Shown: positions 7,922 through 15,137, counted from the stretch's first letter. The stretch is DNA of 30,859 nucleotides from Streptomyces sp. WM4235 (GCF_001279725.1 NZ_LGDE01000446.1:1-30859); one strand, 5' to 3'. Numbers and translations are program-made. The notes: generated from the sequence alone by a model not told the origin.

Positions 7922-9854
7922 TCCCGGTGCCAGCCGAGCGGTTCTCGTCGGCATCGACAAGTACCGGTACCTGCCCTCGCTGCGCCCCGTGGGCCAGGGC
8001 CGGGACAGGATGGCCGAACTACTGAGGGACCCGACCGTGTGGGGGCTGGAGCGGCGCCACGTCACGGTACTGGGACCGCAGGCTTCTCGCGATGACATCC
8101 TCACGGCCATCAAGAGTGCGGCACGGGAGACGACGGACACGTTCCTGCTCTACTTCGCGGGCCATGGTCTGCGCAGCAGGGGCGGGAGTGCCCAGCAGCT
8201 GCACCTGGCGCTGACCGGCGCCGACGACGAGCACCCGCAGATCGGCAGCATCGCGTACCCCGACATCCGGGACATCCTCACCGCTGGACACCAGGCGCGA
8301 CGCAAGATCGTTCTGCTCGACTGCTGCTACAGCGGACTGGCGGGCGGCATGGGGCAGCAAGCAGCCCCCCGTGAGGAGTTGCAGCAAGCGGCGATCGAGG
8401 GGAGCTATCTCCTCACGTCCGCCTCCAGCACCCAGCGCGCCTTCGCCCACGACGGCCGCCCCTATCCGGAGTTCACCGGCGCGCTGATCGGGGTGCTGGA
8501 ACACGGCGTACGCACGGCGGGTCCCGAGCTCACCCTGGACCAGACATGGCGAGCCGCCCGTGCCACTCTCCTGCGGCGCGGAGCTCCGGAGCCCCAACAG
8601 TTCGGCCAGAACGCCGCGGGCCAGCTCCCCTGGGTGCGAAACCGGGCGTACGGCGCGCCGGCCGGAGGCGAATCCCAGGCTCGCCCGAAGCCGGCGGCCG
8701 CGCGCCGGCGAAAAGCCGTACGAGCACTGAGGGTGCTCGGCATGCCCCTCGTGACGCTGGCACTCGCCACTCCGATCCTCCCGAGGAACCCGCCGGTTCA
8801 GGGGACGGACGACAGGGCGTCCGAGGGCCGCTCGGCGGCGCCTCGGGTGCGGCCTCCATCGACGGTTGCGCCGAGCGCGTCCCCCACACCGAGCGCGTCC
8901 CTCGCGCCGTCCAGCGGTACGACCCCCAAGCAGCGCGACCCGGACCCGACACCTCGGACGAACACGGAGGAGAAGGGCGTTCAAGTCTCACTTGCGCGCT
9001 CGTACGTCGGGCAGACCGGATTCCTCTCGGCTGTCGCCTACGCACCCGACGGCCGTCTCATCGCCGGCGGAAGCGAGGACGGGAGCATCTACCTGTGGAA
9101 CGCCGACACCGCGGAGAGGGTGCGGATCCTCTCCGGACACAGCGACAGGATCACGAGCCTGGCCTTCGGTCCGGGCAGTTCCACTCTGGCCAGTGCCAGC
9201 GGTGACAAGACCGTTCGCTTGTGGGACCTGTCCAGTGGCGAGTCGCGCCACACCCTGAGCCACTCCGGAGAGGTCTACTCCGTGGCATTCAGCCCGGACG
9301 GGGGAACGCTCGTCAGCGGCGGCCAGGGCAACGCCGTTCATCTGTGGAGCGTCAGTGACGGCAGAGCGCGCGAGACATTCGCTGACCAGAAGGAGGACGT
9401 GCTCGCCGTGGCCTTCAGCCCCGACGGGACGACCGTCCTCAGCGGCAGCTACGACAGATCGGCCGCGGAGTACGACGTGGGCGGCAGATGGGCCTGGCGC
9501 GACGACAAGCTGTCGTCCGACGCCATCACCGCGGTGGCGTACGGTCCCAAGGGCTTCGTCAGGGCTGCCGGAGGGTACGACAAGGTCGTCCGAACCTGGA
9601 CCGGCCCCGAATCCGGCACGAAGGCGTTCAAGGGACACACCGAATCGATCACCGCGTTGGCCTTCAGCCCCGACGGGGAGATCCTCGCGAGCGCCGGCCT
9701 GGATGCCATCCGGCTGTGGGACGCGCAGAAGGCCACACTCCTCAAGGCGATCCCAGGCGCCGACAGTCCCAGGGACATCGCCTTCAGCCCCGATGGCAAA
9801 TACGTCGCCGGCGCCAGCGGCAAGGCGGTACAGCTCTGGAGCATCACCCGGTAG
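7908..9854 (+). CDS. Caspase-like peptidase with WD40 propeller
   Basis: 648 residues from the GTG at 7908, with GAGGAAG at 7893-7899 as ribosome-binding site. Residues about 10-235 form a C14-type caspase fold: AVLVGIDKYRYLP at the first strand, catalytic His86 in LYFAGHG, and catalytic Cys140 in LLDCCYSG, followed by SYLLTSASSTQRAF, so the dyad is intact. A basic stretch (ARRRKAVRALR, 264-275) precedes a short hydrophobic segment at about 276-291, perhaps a membrane anchor. A Pro/Ser/Thr linker follows (about 292-350). Residues about 365-648 hold seven WD40 repeats, each ending in a YLWN, RLWD, HLWS-like motif, enough for one closed propeller; repeats 4 and 5 are less canonical. Role: a protease effector with a recognition module, probably activated by a signal on the propeller, with the EACC1-like protein as partner. 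Cleavage specificity is likely basic or acidic P1 but cannot be read here. Confidence 0.9.
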   Translation: MALPDPGASRAVLVGIDKYRYLPSLRPVGQGRDRMAELLRDPTVWGLERRHVTVLGPQASRDDILTAIKSAARETTDTFLLYFAGHGLRSRGGSAQQLHLALTGADDEHPQIGSIAYPDIRDILTAGHQARRKIVLLDCCYSGLAGGMGQQAAPREELQQAAIEGSYLLTSASSTQRAFAHDGRPYPEFTGALIGVLEHGVRTAGPELTLDQTWRAARATLLRRGAPEPQQFGQNAAGQLPWVRNRAYGAPAGGESQARPKPAAARRRKAVRALRVLGMPLVTLALATPILPRNPPVQGTDDRASEGRSAAPRVRPPSTVAPSASPTPSASLAPSSGTTPKQRDPDPTPRTNTEEKGVQVSLARSYVGQTGFLSAVAYAPDGRLIAGGSEDGSIYLWNADTAERVRILSGHSDRITSLAFGPGSSTLASASGDKTVRLWDLSSGESRHTLSHSGEVYSVAFSPDGGTLVSGGQGNAVHLWSVSDGRARETFADQKEDVLAVAFSPDGTTVLSGSYDRSAAEYDVGGRWAWRDDKLSSDAITAVAYGPKGFVRAAGGYDKVVRTWTGPESGTKAFKGHTESITALAFSPDGEILASAGLDAIRLWDAQKATLLKAIPGADSPRDIAFSPDGKYVAGASGKAVQLWSITR

Positions 9855-9872
9855 CCGGCGGGACCGCCGGCT
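9853..9872 (+). terminator. Hairpin overlapping the caspase-WD40 stop codon
   Basis: AGCCGGCG (9853-9860) pairs perfectly with CGCCGGCT (9865-9872) around a GGAC loop, starting inside the TAG stop. It is the likely operon end. No U-tract is present. Confidence 0.6.
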
Positions 9873-9911
9873 CAGGATGGGCGCAGGAGTGGCGCAGGAG
9901 TGGCTCAGGAT

Positions 9912-9939
9912 GGGCTCAGGGCTCAGGGCTCAGGGCTCA
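9912..9939. repeat. Heptanucleotide tandem repeat, 4 exact units
   Basis: Four perfect GGGCTCA units, preceded by looser copies (GCGCAGGAGTG, GGCTCAGGATG) from about 9870. The gap 9855-10113 otherwise holds no gene. Confidence 0.9.
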
Positions 9940-10113
9940 GGGACGGCCGGGCCGGCGGTCAGAGCCTTCCCGCCGGAACCGGCCTCCGCTTTCCCGGCCT
10001 CCGTTTTCCCCTCCTCCGGCCGCCGCCGCGAGCGGGCCGACACCCGCCGGCTTCGCCGCCCTCGTGTCCTCGTACAGTGCGTCCACCACGCACGGGGACA
10101 CGAGGGGGACCGC

Positions 10114-10827
10114 ATGAAGGACGAACTGCCGAGACCGTGGCTCTGGGTGAACACCGCCTCGAAGGTCATGATCGCCCTGGCGGTGGCCGGGTTCGTCGCG
10201 GGCTCGGTGGCCAAGCAGTACGACTACGGCTATCCGCTCCTGTACGAGGCGGACGGCCGTTCCATGGCCCAGCTCTACCCCAAGGGCGACTTGATCGCCG
10301 GTGAACCCGTGGGCACGGCGGACATCCGCCGGGGCGACGTGGTCCTCTTCTCCGAGACCGTGCAGCGCGACTACGCGGCGTCCGTGTCCCGGGTGGTGGC
10401 CCTGGGCGGGGACGTCCTCGCCCATCGGCCCGGCGAAGCGCACCTGACGCTCAACGGCAAGCCCCTCGAAGAGCCGCACCTGCCCGACGGGCTGACGCCA
10501 CAGGACGCGGGCGGCGCGTACCAGGTGACCGTCCCGGCCGGCCGCTTCGCCGCGCTCGACGACGGGGACAGCCGGATCGCGTTCACCCGCGACCTCACCG
10601 AGGGCGGCACCCTGGCGCTGCCGCTTTCACTGATCCGTGGTCGGGTCGTCGGCCACACCTCCGACCCGACACCGCGCATGGCCGTGGTGGACGGCGCGTT
10701 GACGGGCCCGGGCCCGTACCTGCTCCCGGCCGGTGCCCTCGGGTTGATCACCGTACGGGTCGTCCTGCGCCGCCGGCGCGCCAGGGTCGTCTACCCCTGG
10801 AGCGACTCGACGGGGGCGCGCCGCTGA
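10114..10827 (+). CDS. S26 signal-peptidase-like membrane protein lacking the catalytic lysine
   Basis: 237 residues from the ATG at 10114 (GAGGGGG at about 10101-10108). It has the layout of type I signal peptidases: an N-terminal membrane segment (about 17-33), the nucleophile region ADGRSMAQLYPKGDLI with S50-M51, RRGDVVLFS as the next box, then VSRVVALGGDVL where family members have KRVIxxPGD, and DDGDSRIAF as a degraded GDNRxxSxDSR box. A second hydrophobic segment lies near the C-terminus (PYLLPAGALGLITV) before a basic tail. The general-base lysine is replaced by Ser92 and the proline of PGD by Gly, so classical Ser/Lys catalysis should not work. It may be a pseudo-enzyme or use another residue. 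It lies 260 bases after the caspase operon and behind a hairpin, so it is probably a separate unit. Confidence 0.75.
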   Translation: MKDELPRPWLWVNTASKVMIALAVAGFVAGSVAKQYDYGYPLLYEADGRSMAQLYPKGDLIAGEPVGTADIRRGDVVLFSETVQRDYAASVSRVVALGGDVLAHRPGEAHLTLNGKPLEEPHLPDGLTPQDAGGAYQVTVPAGRFAALDDGDSRIAFTRDLTEGGTLALPLSLIRGRVVGHTSDPTPRMAVVDGALTGPGPYLLPAGALGLITVRVVLRRRRARVVYPWSDSTGARR

Positions 10828-10830
10828 GAC

Positions 10831-10876
10831 GGTCGCCGGTCAGGGCCGTGGGGTGACGGCGGCGCCGCCGGCGACC
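10831..10876 (+). terminator. Hairpin after the signal-peptidase-like gene
   Basis: GGTCGCCGG (10831-10839) pairs with CCGGCGACC (10868-10876), and a 12-base palindrome GGCGGCGCCGCC lies inside at 10858-10869. It begins four bases after the stop codon. Confidence 0.5.
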
Positions 10877-10901
10877 ACGACCTCGGTGGGGTAGAGGGGC
10901 A

Positions 10902-10963
10902 CAGTGCACCACGCACCCGACCTCAACCTCGCCGAAGACTCCTGGTCGACACTCAGCCGGGCC
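10902..10963 (+). pseudogene. Possible IS630-type transposase scrap
   Basis: The short stretch VHHAPDLNLAEDSWSTLSRA resembles the APDLNPxExxWSxLKR motif around the last catalytic acidic residue of IS630-type transposases. The similarity covers only about 20 residues and stops at a GC repeat. No other transposase part or inverted repeat is visible. The rest of 10877-11292 shows no gene. Confidence 0.35.
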
Positions 10964-10993
10964 GCCGGGCCGCCGGGCCGCCGGGCCGCCGGG
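10957..10993. repeat. 8-bp tandem repeat, about 4.6 units
   Basis: CCGCCGGG repeated at 8-bp period, directly after the transposase-like scrap. The unit length rules out a frame-preserving protein repeat. Confidence 0.85.
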
Positions 10994-11292
10994 ACCCGTG
11001 GGACGTGGGGCTACGAACGCTGGCTGGACCACGTGCGGGACGGCAAGGACAACAAGGCCTTGGGTCTCACCTCCCCGGCGACCGTCGCAACCGCCCCCTG
11101 GGGCCCCCGGGCCAGAGCTCGGTGAACCCGGCCGCCTCCGGATCCCGACCTGCGTCCTCGGCAGCAAGGCAGCAACCGGCGCGCCTCCCTCGGAACAGTC
11201 ACCGTACCGACGGTGGCGCGTACGGCGGCGTGTACGGGGACGGAGCGCTGCTCTTGGACTGCCACAAGGAGGGACGCGGCTACCGAGCCGGC

Positions 11293-11586
11293 GTCGAGAT
11301 GCGGCAACTCTGGCTCGGAGCCCGCGATCAGACGGTGGAAGCGTTCGAGAGCCACCTTGAACAGCTTGAGCAGCCCACTCACGAGGGGTTCGTGATCTGC
11401 CTTCGCAGCACAGGCCGGATCGTCGGGACAGAGGGGCTCAGGCTCGTTCTCCGGCATGCCTTCGACACGCTGGAGCTGCACCGGCTGGAGGCGCACATCC
11501 AACCCGACAACACTCCCTCCCTGAACCTCATCAATCGTCTCGGGTTCCGGCGGGAGGGGTACTCAAGCGCCTTCCAGCTGTTCAGA
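11293..11586 (+). pseudogene. GNAT acetyltransferase with internal and C-terminal deletion
   Basis: The frame carries good GNAT sequence in two blocks. The first, DQTVEAFESHLEQLEQPTHE then GFVICLRSTGRIVGT, is followed directly by EGLRLVLRHAFDTLELHRLE and AHIQPDNTPSLNLINRLGFR. In intact relatives about 30 residues separate GRIVG and the EGLRLVLRHAFDTL helix, including the strand and glycine loop that bind acetyl-CoA. The junction is near base 11430 and is in frame. No start codon with a ribosome-binding site is seen, and the C-terminus is replaced by the promoter and start of the next gene. I call it non-functional. Confidence 0.7.
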
Positions 11587-11592
11587 TATGGT
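11587..11592 (+). promoter_or_regulatory. Putative -10 element of a leaderless small gene
   Basis: TATGGT lies 6 bases before the ATG at 11599, placing initiation on the start codon. It sits at the end of the GNAT remnant. Confidence 0.5.
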
Positions 11593-11598
11593 GACGGG

Positions 11599-11961
11599 AT
11601 GACCGAGAGCCTGCCGGCCGACGTAGCTGACGTGCTGGCGGCAGTCCTGAACACGGACAGTCCGGTCCATGCCGCGCTCCGAAGGCAGGTTCCGCACCTC
11701 AGCGTCCGCGCTCGCTGCACCTGCGGGTGCGGTACCGCCTACTTCGAACTCGACACCGCCGAGGTCGCGCCCGCGCCCGCCGACCCCGGCACCGTCGTGG
11801 CGGCCGAGGCGCAGCTCGTCACCGAGGCCGGTGAGTGCCCCGGCAAGGTTTTGGCCTTCATGGAGGGCGGTTACCTGTCGTGGCTGGAAGTCTGTTCATG
11901 GAGCGACGACATCGAGGTGACACTGGCCGCCGCGCGTCACTGGATACAGCCACGCTCTTGA
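11599..11961 (+). CDS. Small conserved-looking protein of unknown function, Cys cluster
   Basis: 120 residues starting MTESLPADVADVLAAVLNTD. A cysteine-rich strand, VRARCTCGCGTAYFEL (about residues 37-52), could bind a metal. It is followed by a linker with many Ala/Pro and a second half (KVLAFMEGGYLSWLEVCSWS) with mixed strands. It is in the same frame as the preceding GNAT remnant, so a naive open reading frame fuses the two. The separate start is favoured because a TATGGT hexamer sits 6 bases upstream (leaderless) and because the GNAT homology ends there. No family was recognised. Confidence 0.6.
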   Translation: MTESLPADVADVLAAVLNTDSPVHAALRRQVPHLSVRARCTCGCGTAYFELDTAEVAPAPADPGTVVAAEAQLVTEAGECPGKVLAFMEGGYLSWLEVCSWSDDIEVTLAAARHWIQPRS

Positions 11962-12028
11962 TCCCGAACGGCCGGCTCCAGCGGTTTCCGATCTGCACGA
12001 CACCCGATCCGACCGACATCACGCGGTC

Positions 12029-12051
12029 ACGTTCAGTGGACGTTTGAACGT
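12029..12051. promoter_or_regulatory. Inverted repeat in a gene-free stretch
   Basis: ACGTTCA (12029-12035) and TGAACGT (12045-12051) form a 7-bp dyad with a 9-base spacer. The 340-bp interval 11962-12302 holds no supportable gene. The dyad could be an operator for the following gene or a terminator of the preceding one. Confidence 0.3.
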
Positions 12052-12302
12052 CTTGACGTGGCTGGTGGTTGGTGGCTGGTCCATAAGACTGACCCGCTTC
12101 GGCAAGAAGGTCGTGGCAGTCGTCAGCACCAGGTCGTGTTACTACCGATGTTGAACGTCAGTCGCCCCGAACCGCGCACCGATGTTGTTCCACATGACGC
12201 CGCCCTTCCAGTCCGCCTCACCACCCGGCCCGTCCCATCAGTCGCAATCAGCATGGCGTGCTTCCCCAACACGTCTCTGACCTTGCCCCGGCGAGCAGAC
12301 AG

Positions 12303-12638
12303 ATGATGCCGCACCATGGGCTGGTGACAACTTGGATGCGCTGCCACTGGGACGAGGAAGACGTCTGGTTCTACTTCGAGGTCGATGCCGAAGGCTGGGT
12401 GACCCGGCAGATCGAGCTCGAAGGGCCTGAGCGGATCCCGATCGCAGCCGCCTCCCTCGCCGAATGGCAGCAGGCTTGCGACACGGGCCGTATCGACGAG
12501 TACGACAGCAGGTTCGGGATCACTGCGGAATCGCCCGTCTCCGAGTGGGAAGGCCACGATCCGGAGGAGCTGACCCTCGACGAGTTCGAGGAGGTCTGGG
12601 AATCCGCCCGTCGGCAGATCGCGGTCAGGACGTCGTGA
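12303..12638 (+). CDS. Small acidic hypothetical protein
   Basis: 111 residues. The sequence MRCHWDEEDVWFYFEVDAEG then WVTRQIELEGPERIPIAAAS is followed by an acidic, Trp-rich second half (SEWEGHDPEELTLDEFEEVW) that looks like a compact alpha/beta protein with a helical end. Function unknown; I recognise it only as the type of small hypothetical protein common in Streptomyces. The start is uncertain: ATG ATG at 12303, a GTG at 12324 and an ATG at 12336 are all in frame and none has a clear ribosome-binding site. The protein pattern that looks conserved begins at the ATG of 12336. The 180 bases after the stop hold no convincing complete gene. Confidence 0.6.
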   Translation: MMPHHGLVTTWMRCHWDEEDVWFYFEVDAEGWVTRQIELEGPERIPIAAASLAEWQQACDTGRIDEYDSRFGITAESPVSEWEGHDPEELTLDEFEEVWESARRQIAVRTS

Positions 12639-12817
12639 TCGCTTGCTCGGGTCGGTCGCGCTCTCTCGCGGGCGGGCTGATGGCGAATGTGCGCTGGTAC
12701 GAGAAGGAGTACACGCGACTCCTGGGCGAGTGGGAGGTCGTGGAGACCGACCGGCCTCCCCGCACGTCGACGCGACGTATCGAGCTCGTCACGCGGTCCG
12801 TCGTCACGCGGTCCGCC

Positions 12818-13669
12818 TTACGTGGGGAATTCGCCGCACCAGTTCCCGGCGAGGAGGGTGGCGGGCAGGTACTCGGACTCGACCTCGATCGGAATGCCCT
12901 CGTTCTGCGCGAAGCAGGCCATGGCGAGCGGGGCCAGGGCGACGAGACCCGAGACCCGGGCCGCCCGGCCCTCGCCGGTCCAGTACTCCTTGTGCCACTC
13001 CAGGGCTGCGGCCAGGGCGCGGTTGAAGCCGGCGTGGTCCCCACGCACGACGCGGTGGAACATCTCCATCGCCGGATACATCAACTTGCCCGCGGCTTCC
13101 GGATGACTGGCGACTGCCGGGTCCGTGCCGTCGATCGCGGCCACCAGCTTCGCGCTGAGGCCGTCACCACCCAGCCAGTAGGTCTGCAGCGCGTCGATCC
13201 AGGCATACTCGAACGCGTCGAATCGCGCGTTGTTCTCCCGGAGCAGTGACAGCGGCACCCGGCACAGGGCCGTGATCCGGTCCCGCTCCCGGCACACCAC
13301 TGCCAGGTAGAAGGCGGTCAACCAGGTACCCGGCGTCACGTACTGCCGGGGGCCGGTGGCCCGGAGCGTACGGTCCTCGTGCGCGATCCGGTACCGCGCC
13401 TGGCCCTCGACCGCGGTCGCGGTGTCGAACACGGCCGAACCGACCTGCATGGCAGTCGCCCAGGCATCCCACGTGGGAAAGGTCGACCCCCGCGGATCCG
13501 TCAAGCAGCGCACCTTGGCCACCATGAGCGTGGTGTCCAAGGCTTCGCCCAGGCCAGTCGAGTCCGCCTCCAGACCACCGATCCACCCCTGCGCACTCTC
13601 CGTGAGCACGGTGAGTGCTGCTTCCACGTTCTCTGTGGGGGAGGGGTGACGGGGGATGAACGAAACCAA
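12818..13669 (-). CDS. Imm49-family immunity protein
   Basis: 283 residues, all-helical in appearance. The C-terminal half carries the pattern I associate with the Imm49 immunity family in Streptomyces: MFHRVVRGDHAGFNRALAAA, LEWHKEYWTGEGRAA, GLVALAPLAMACFAQNEGIP, IEVESEYLPATLL, ending WCGEFPT. Such proteins neutralise a polymorphic toxin of a rival or sister cell by direct binding. The start chosen is a TTG at 13669 (MVSFIPRHPSPTENVEAALT) because GAGGAG at 13677-13682 lies 7 bases upstream. A much longer upstream open frame exists but is low-complexity and unsupported. No toxin gene is recognised nearby, so it seems to be an orphan immunity gene. Confidence 0.8.
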   Translation of the reverse strand: MVSFIPRHPSPTENVEAALTVLTESAQGWIGGLEADSTGLGEALDTTLMVAKVRCLTDPRGSTFPTWDAWATAMQVGSAVFDTATAVEGQARYRIAHEDRTLRATGPRQYVTPGTWLTAFYLAVVCRERDRITALCRVPLSLLRENNARFDAFEYAWIDALQTYWLGGDGLSAKLVAAIDGTDPAVASHPEAAGKLMYPAMEMFHRVVRGDHAGFNRALAAALEWHKEYWTGEGRAARVSGLVALAPLAMACFAQNEGIPIEVESEYLPATLLAGNWCGEFPT

Positions 13670-13680
13670 GGCGCGTCTCC

Positions 13681-13809
13681 TCACAGGAGCTCGAAACACG
13701 AGCTCGAAGTCTTCGGGTACGGATCCAGCATACGTAGCGAACTTTCGGAGGCCTGGACGAGGACGTAACGCACGGCCCTGCCCGTGATGGCTTCCTCGGT
13801 CTCCTTCAT
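13681..13809 (-). CDS. Possible small ORF coupled to the Imm49 gene
   Basis: A 42-residue frame from an ATG at 13809 (MKETEEAITGRAVRYVLVQA) ends in a TGA that overlaps the GAGGAG ribosome-binding site of the Imm49 gene, an arrangement that would couple their translation. The codons look plausible, but there is no ribosome-binding site for this ATG and no recognisable family. A frameshifted relict of a longer gene is equally possible, since the neighbouring frame reads RKFATYAGSVPEDFELVF. Confidence 0.3.
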   Translation of the reverse strand: MKETEEAITGRAVRYVLVQASESSLRMLDPYPKTSSSCFELL

Positions 13810-14153
13810 GTGTGCGGCTTCGCGCGGTGGTTCGATGGCGCGATCCGCGATCCTCCACGTTGGCCACGCGGGTGCGGACGTAGTCGCGGCTTCCCCGCTT
13901 CAGCCTGTGTGAATGGGCGCGCTGGTGGCACTCACCGGACGGCGGCACGTGAGATGAGCTGTGACATGGGCGGAGGATCCTCCGCCGGCGGCCCCTCCCG
14001 TCGAGCACGAGCAGGCCCCCGGCGAAGAGCCTGGAGCCATGACACCCCAAGAACTCGCAGACGCGCTGCGAAACGGGGAACGCGGCACCCCTGGAGGACC
14101 TCTGCGGATCGATCCCGACGGGGAGGAGACCAGACAACAGGGATACTCGGACG

Positions 14154-14179
14154 GCTACGGCTACGGCTACGGCTACGGC
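14154..14179. repeat. Hexanucleotide tandem repeat (GGCTAC/TACGGC), about 4 units
   Basis: A GGCTACGGCTAC-type array with 6-bp period within the otherwise gene-poor interval 13810-14283. In one forward frame it would encode a Gly-Tyr repeat after an ATG at 14039 (MTPQELADALRNGERG), but that frame runs on through the antisense gene at 14284-14529 and is not annotated. Confidence 0.85.
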
Positions 14180-14283
14180 AACGTCCGCAACCACGTGAGC
14201 CGGCGTGACCCAGCGTCACCACACCGCAGAAGTGGACCAGACCGGAAGATCAATTACAAAGCCGTGAAGCAAGAGCCGGCGCG

Positions 14284-14529
14284 TCACTGCTCATCGAGGG
14301 ATTCCTGCCGGGCAAGAAACTCCTCGAACGCCGCCTTCTGCTTCGGATCCATGAAGCCTTGGCTGACACTGCGGGCCTTCCCCTGGAGCCAGTGCGCCTC
14401 GTCGGGGTCCAGAAGCTCGGCGACCACCACGCCTTTGCGAGCAACCGCGGTGCGCCCTCCTACGCGACGACGAAAGAGCGTGAACACGCCGAATTCCGCT
14501 GGGTGGGCCAGTTCCGCCTCCTCCGCCAC
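14284..14529 (-). CDS. Small hypothetical protein
   Basis: 81 residues from a GTG at 14529, with GGAGGAG about 9 bases upstream. It reads MAEEAELAHPAEFGVFTLFR then RRVGGRTAVARKGVVVAELL, giving two or three strands, followed by a charged helix, MDPKQKAAFEEFLARQES. No family was recognised. It lies 33 bases downstream of the 64-residue gene starting at 14757 and is probably in one unit with it. Confidence 0.55.
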   Translation of the reverse strand: MAEEAELAHPAEFGVFTLFRRRVGGRTAVARKGVVVAELLDPDEAHWLQGKARSVSQGFMDPKQKAAFEEFLARQESLDEQ

Positions 14530-14562
14530 ACCCCGGTTCTCCTCCCCCGAGCCACTCGTCGG

Positions 14563-14757
14563 TTAGGCGGCGGGGGCCCAATGCTCCCAGAGAGCCAGCG
14601 TGGCCGCCGGCACCAGCACCGCGCGTTCCGCCACTTCACGCCCCTCCCACATGAACGTGACAGTGACGGGCTCGCCAACCGCCTCGGCCAACCCGAGCAC
14701 CCTCTCCACCTCGTCGTTGATCGGGTAACCAGCAACTACATCGATCTGAATGCCCAT
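14563..14757 (-). CDS. Small hypothetical protein
   Basis: 64 residues from the ATG at 14757, reading MGIQIDVVAGYPINDEVERV and ending VPAATLALWEHWAPAA. It has an alternating strand-helix-strand look with VTVTFMWEGREVAERAVLV in the middle. No family was recognised. The ribosome-binding site is weak. The next gene on the strand follows after 33 bases. Confidence 0.5.
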   Translation of the reverse strand: MGIQIDVVAGYPINDEVERVLGLAEAVGEPVTVTFMWEGREVAERAVLVPAATLALWEHWAPAA

Positions 14758-14768
14758 GGCGCCTGAGG

Positions 14769-15137
14769 CTACTGGCCGCTTCTGACATGCGAGTTCAAAG
14801 CCCCGAGGCTTTGGAGGCCGTGGCCGTAACGGTCCAGCGAGCGGGCGACAAGCGTGTCGCTCGCGTCGAGGAACTCGTGGCACGCCTTCAGCTCGGGCCG
14901 GCGCGTGTCCTTCCCGGACTTCCTGTCCGCGCAGATCTTCCGGTACCCCGCACCCGCACCCGCACCCGCACCCCGCACGCCGCACCCGCACCCGACAGCG
15001 GTGAGCGCGTCGCGCTGCCGCTCCAGTTTCTGCCCGTCGGTCGACACCCGGGCGTAACCGCTCTTGCTCTCGGTGCGCACCCGCGGCTCGGCGACGACCG
15101 CGTTCGTGTTGTGCGCTGACTTCTGAGTGGTCGTCAT
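14769..15137 (-). pseudogene. Truncated serine recombinase (resolvase/invertase) with a repeat insertion
   Basis: 122-residue frame from an ATG at 15137. It carries the N-terminal catalytic fold of serine recombinases: GYARVSTDGQKLERQRDAL with the nucleophile-position Ser, then ICADRKSGKDTRRPELKACH and DTLVARSLDRYGHGLQSLG with the conserved Arg of SLDR. Normally AxGC is followed closely by the FxDxxSG strand; here a Gly/Ala/Cys low-complexity insert (GCGCGVRGAGAGAGAG) from a hexanucleotide repeat separates them. The frame stops soon after the SLDR helix, so the rest of the catalytic domain, the dimer helix and the DNA-binding domain are missing. I read it as a decayed resolvase of a former mobile element. 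Confidence 0.75.
14943..14995. repeat. Hexanucleotide tandem repeat (CGCACC-type) inside the recombinase relict
   Basis: A run of CCGCAC/CGCACC units with slight degeneration, 6-bp period, corresponding to the Gly/Ala-rich insert of the recombinase fragment. Confidence 0.85.

Noticed and set aside
12141..12260. Short minus-strand peptide GGEADWKGGVMWNNIGARFG
   Set aside because: Ends in a stop and is preceded by one within about 30 codons, with no start or ribosome-binding site; may be the tail of a lost gene but unsupported.
12680..12820. Forward frame starting MANVRWYEKEYTRLLGEWEV
   Set aside because: The start looks protein-like, but the frame continues far into the antisense Imm49 gene with no natural end; at most a truncated relict.
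13670..14194. 175-residue N-terminal extension of the Imm49 frame, starting with an Ala-Val repeat
   Set aside because: The extension is low-complexity and crosses the hexamer repeat; a TTG with GAGGAG fits the family's usual length.
14039..14283. Forward ORF with MTPQELADALRNGERG followed by a Gly-Tyr repeat
   Set aside because: No clear ribosome-binding site, the frame runs on through the antisense gene at 14284-14529, and an alternative frame looks equally plausible.
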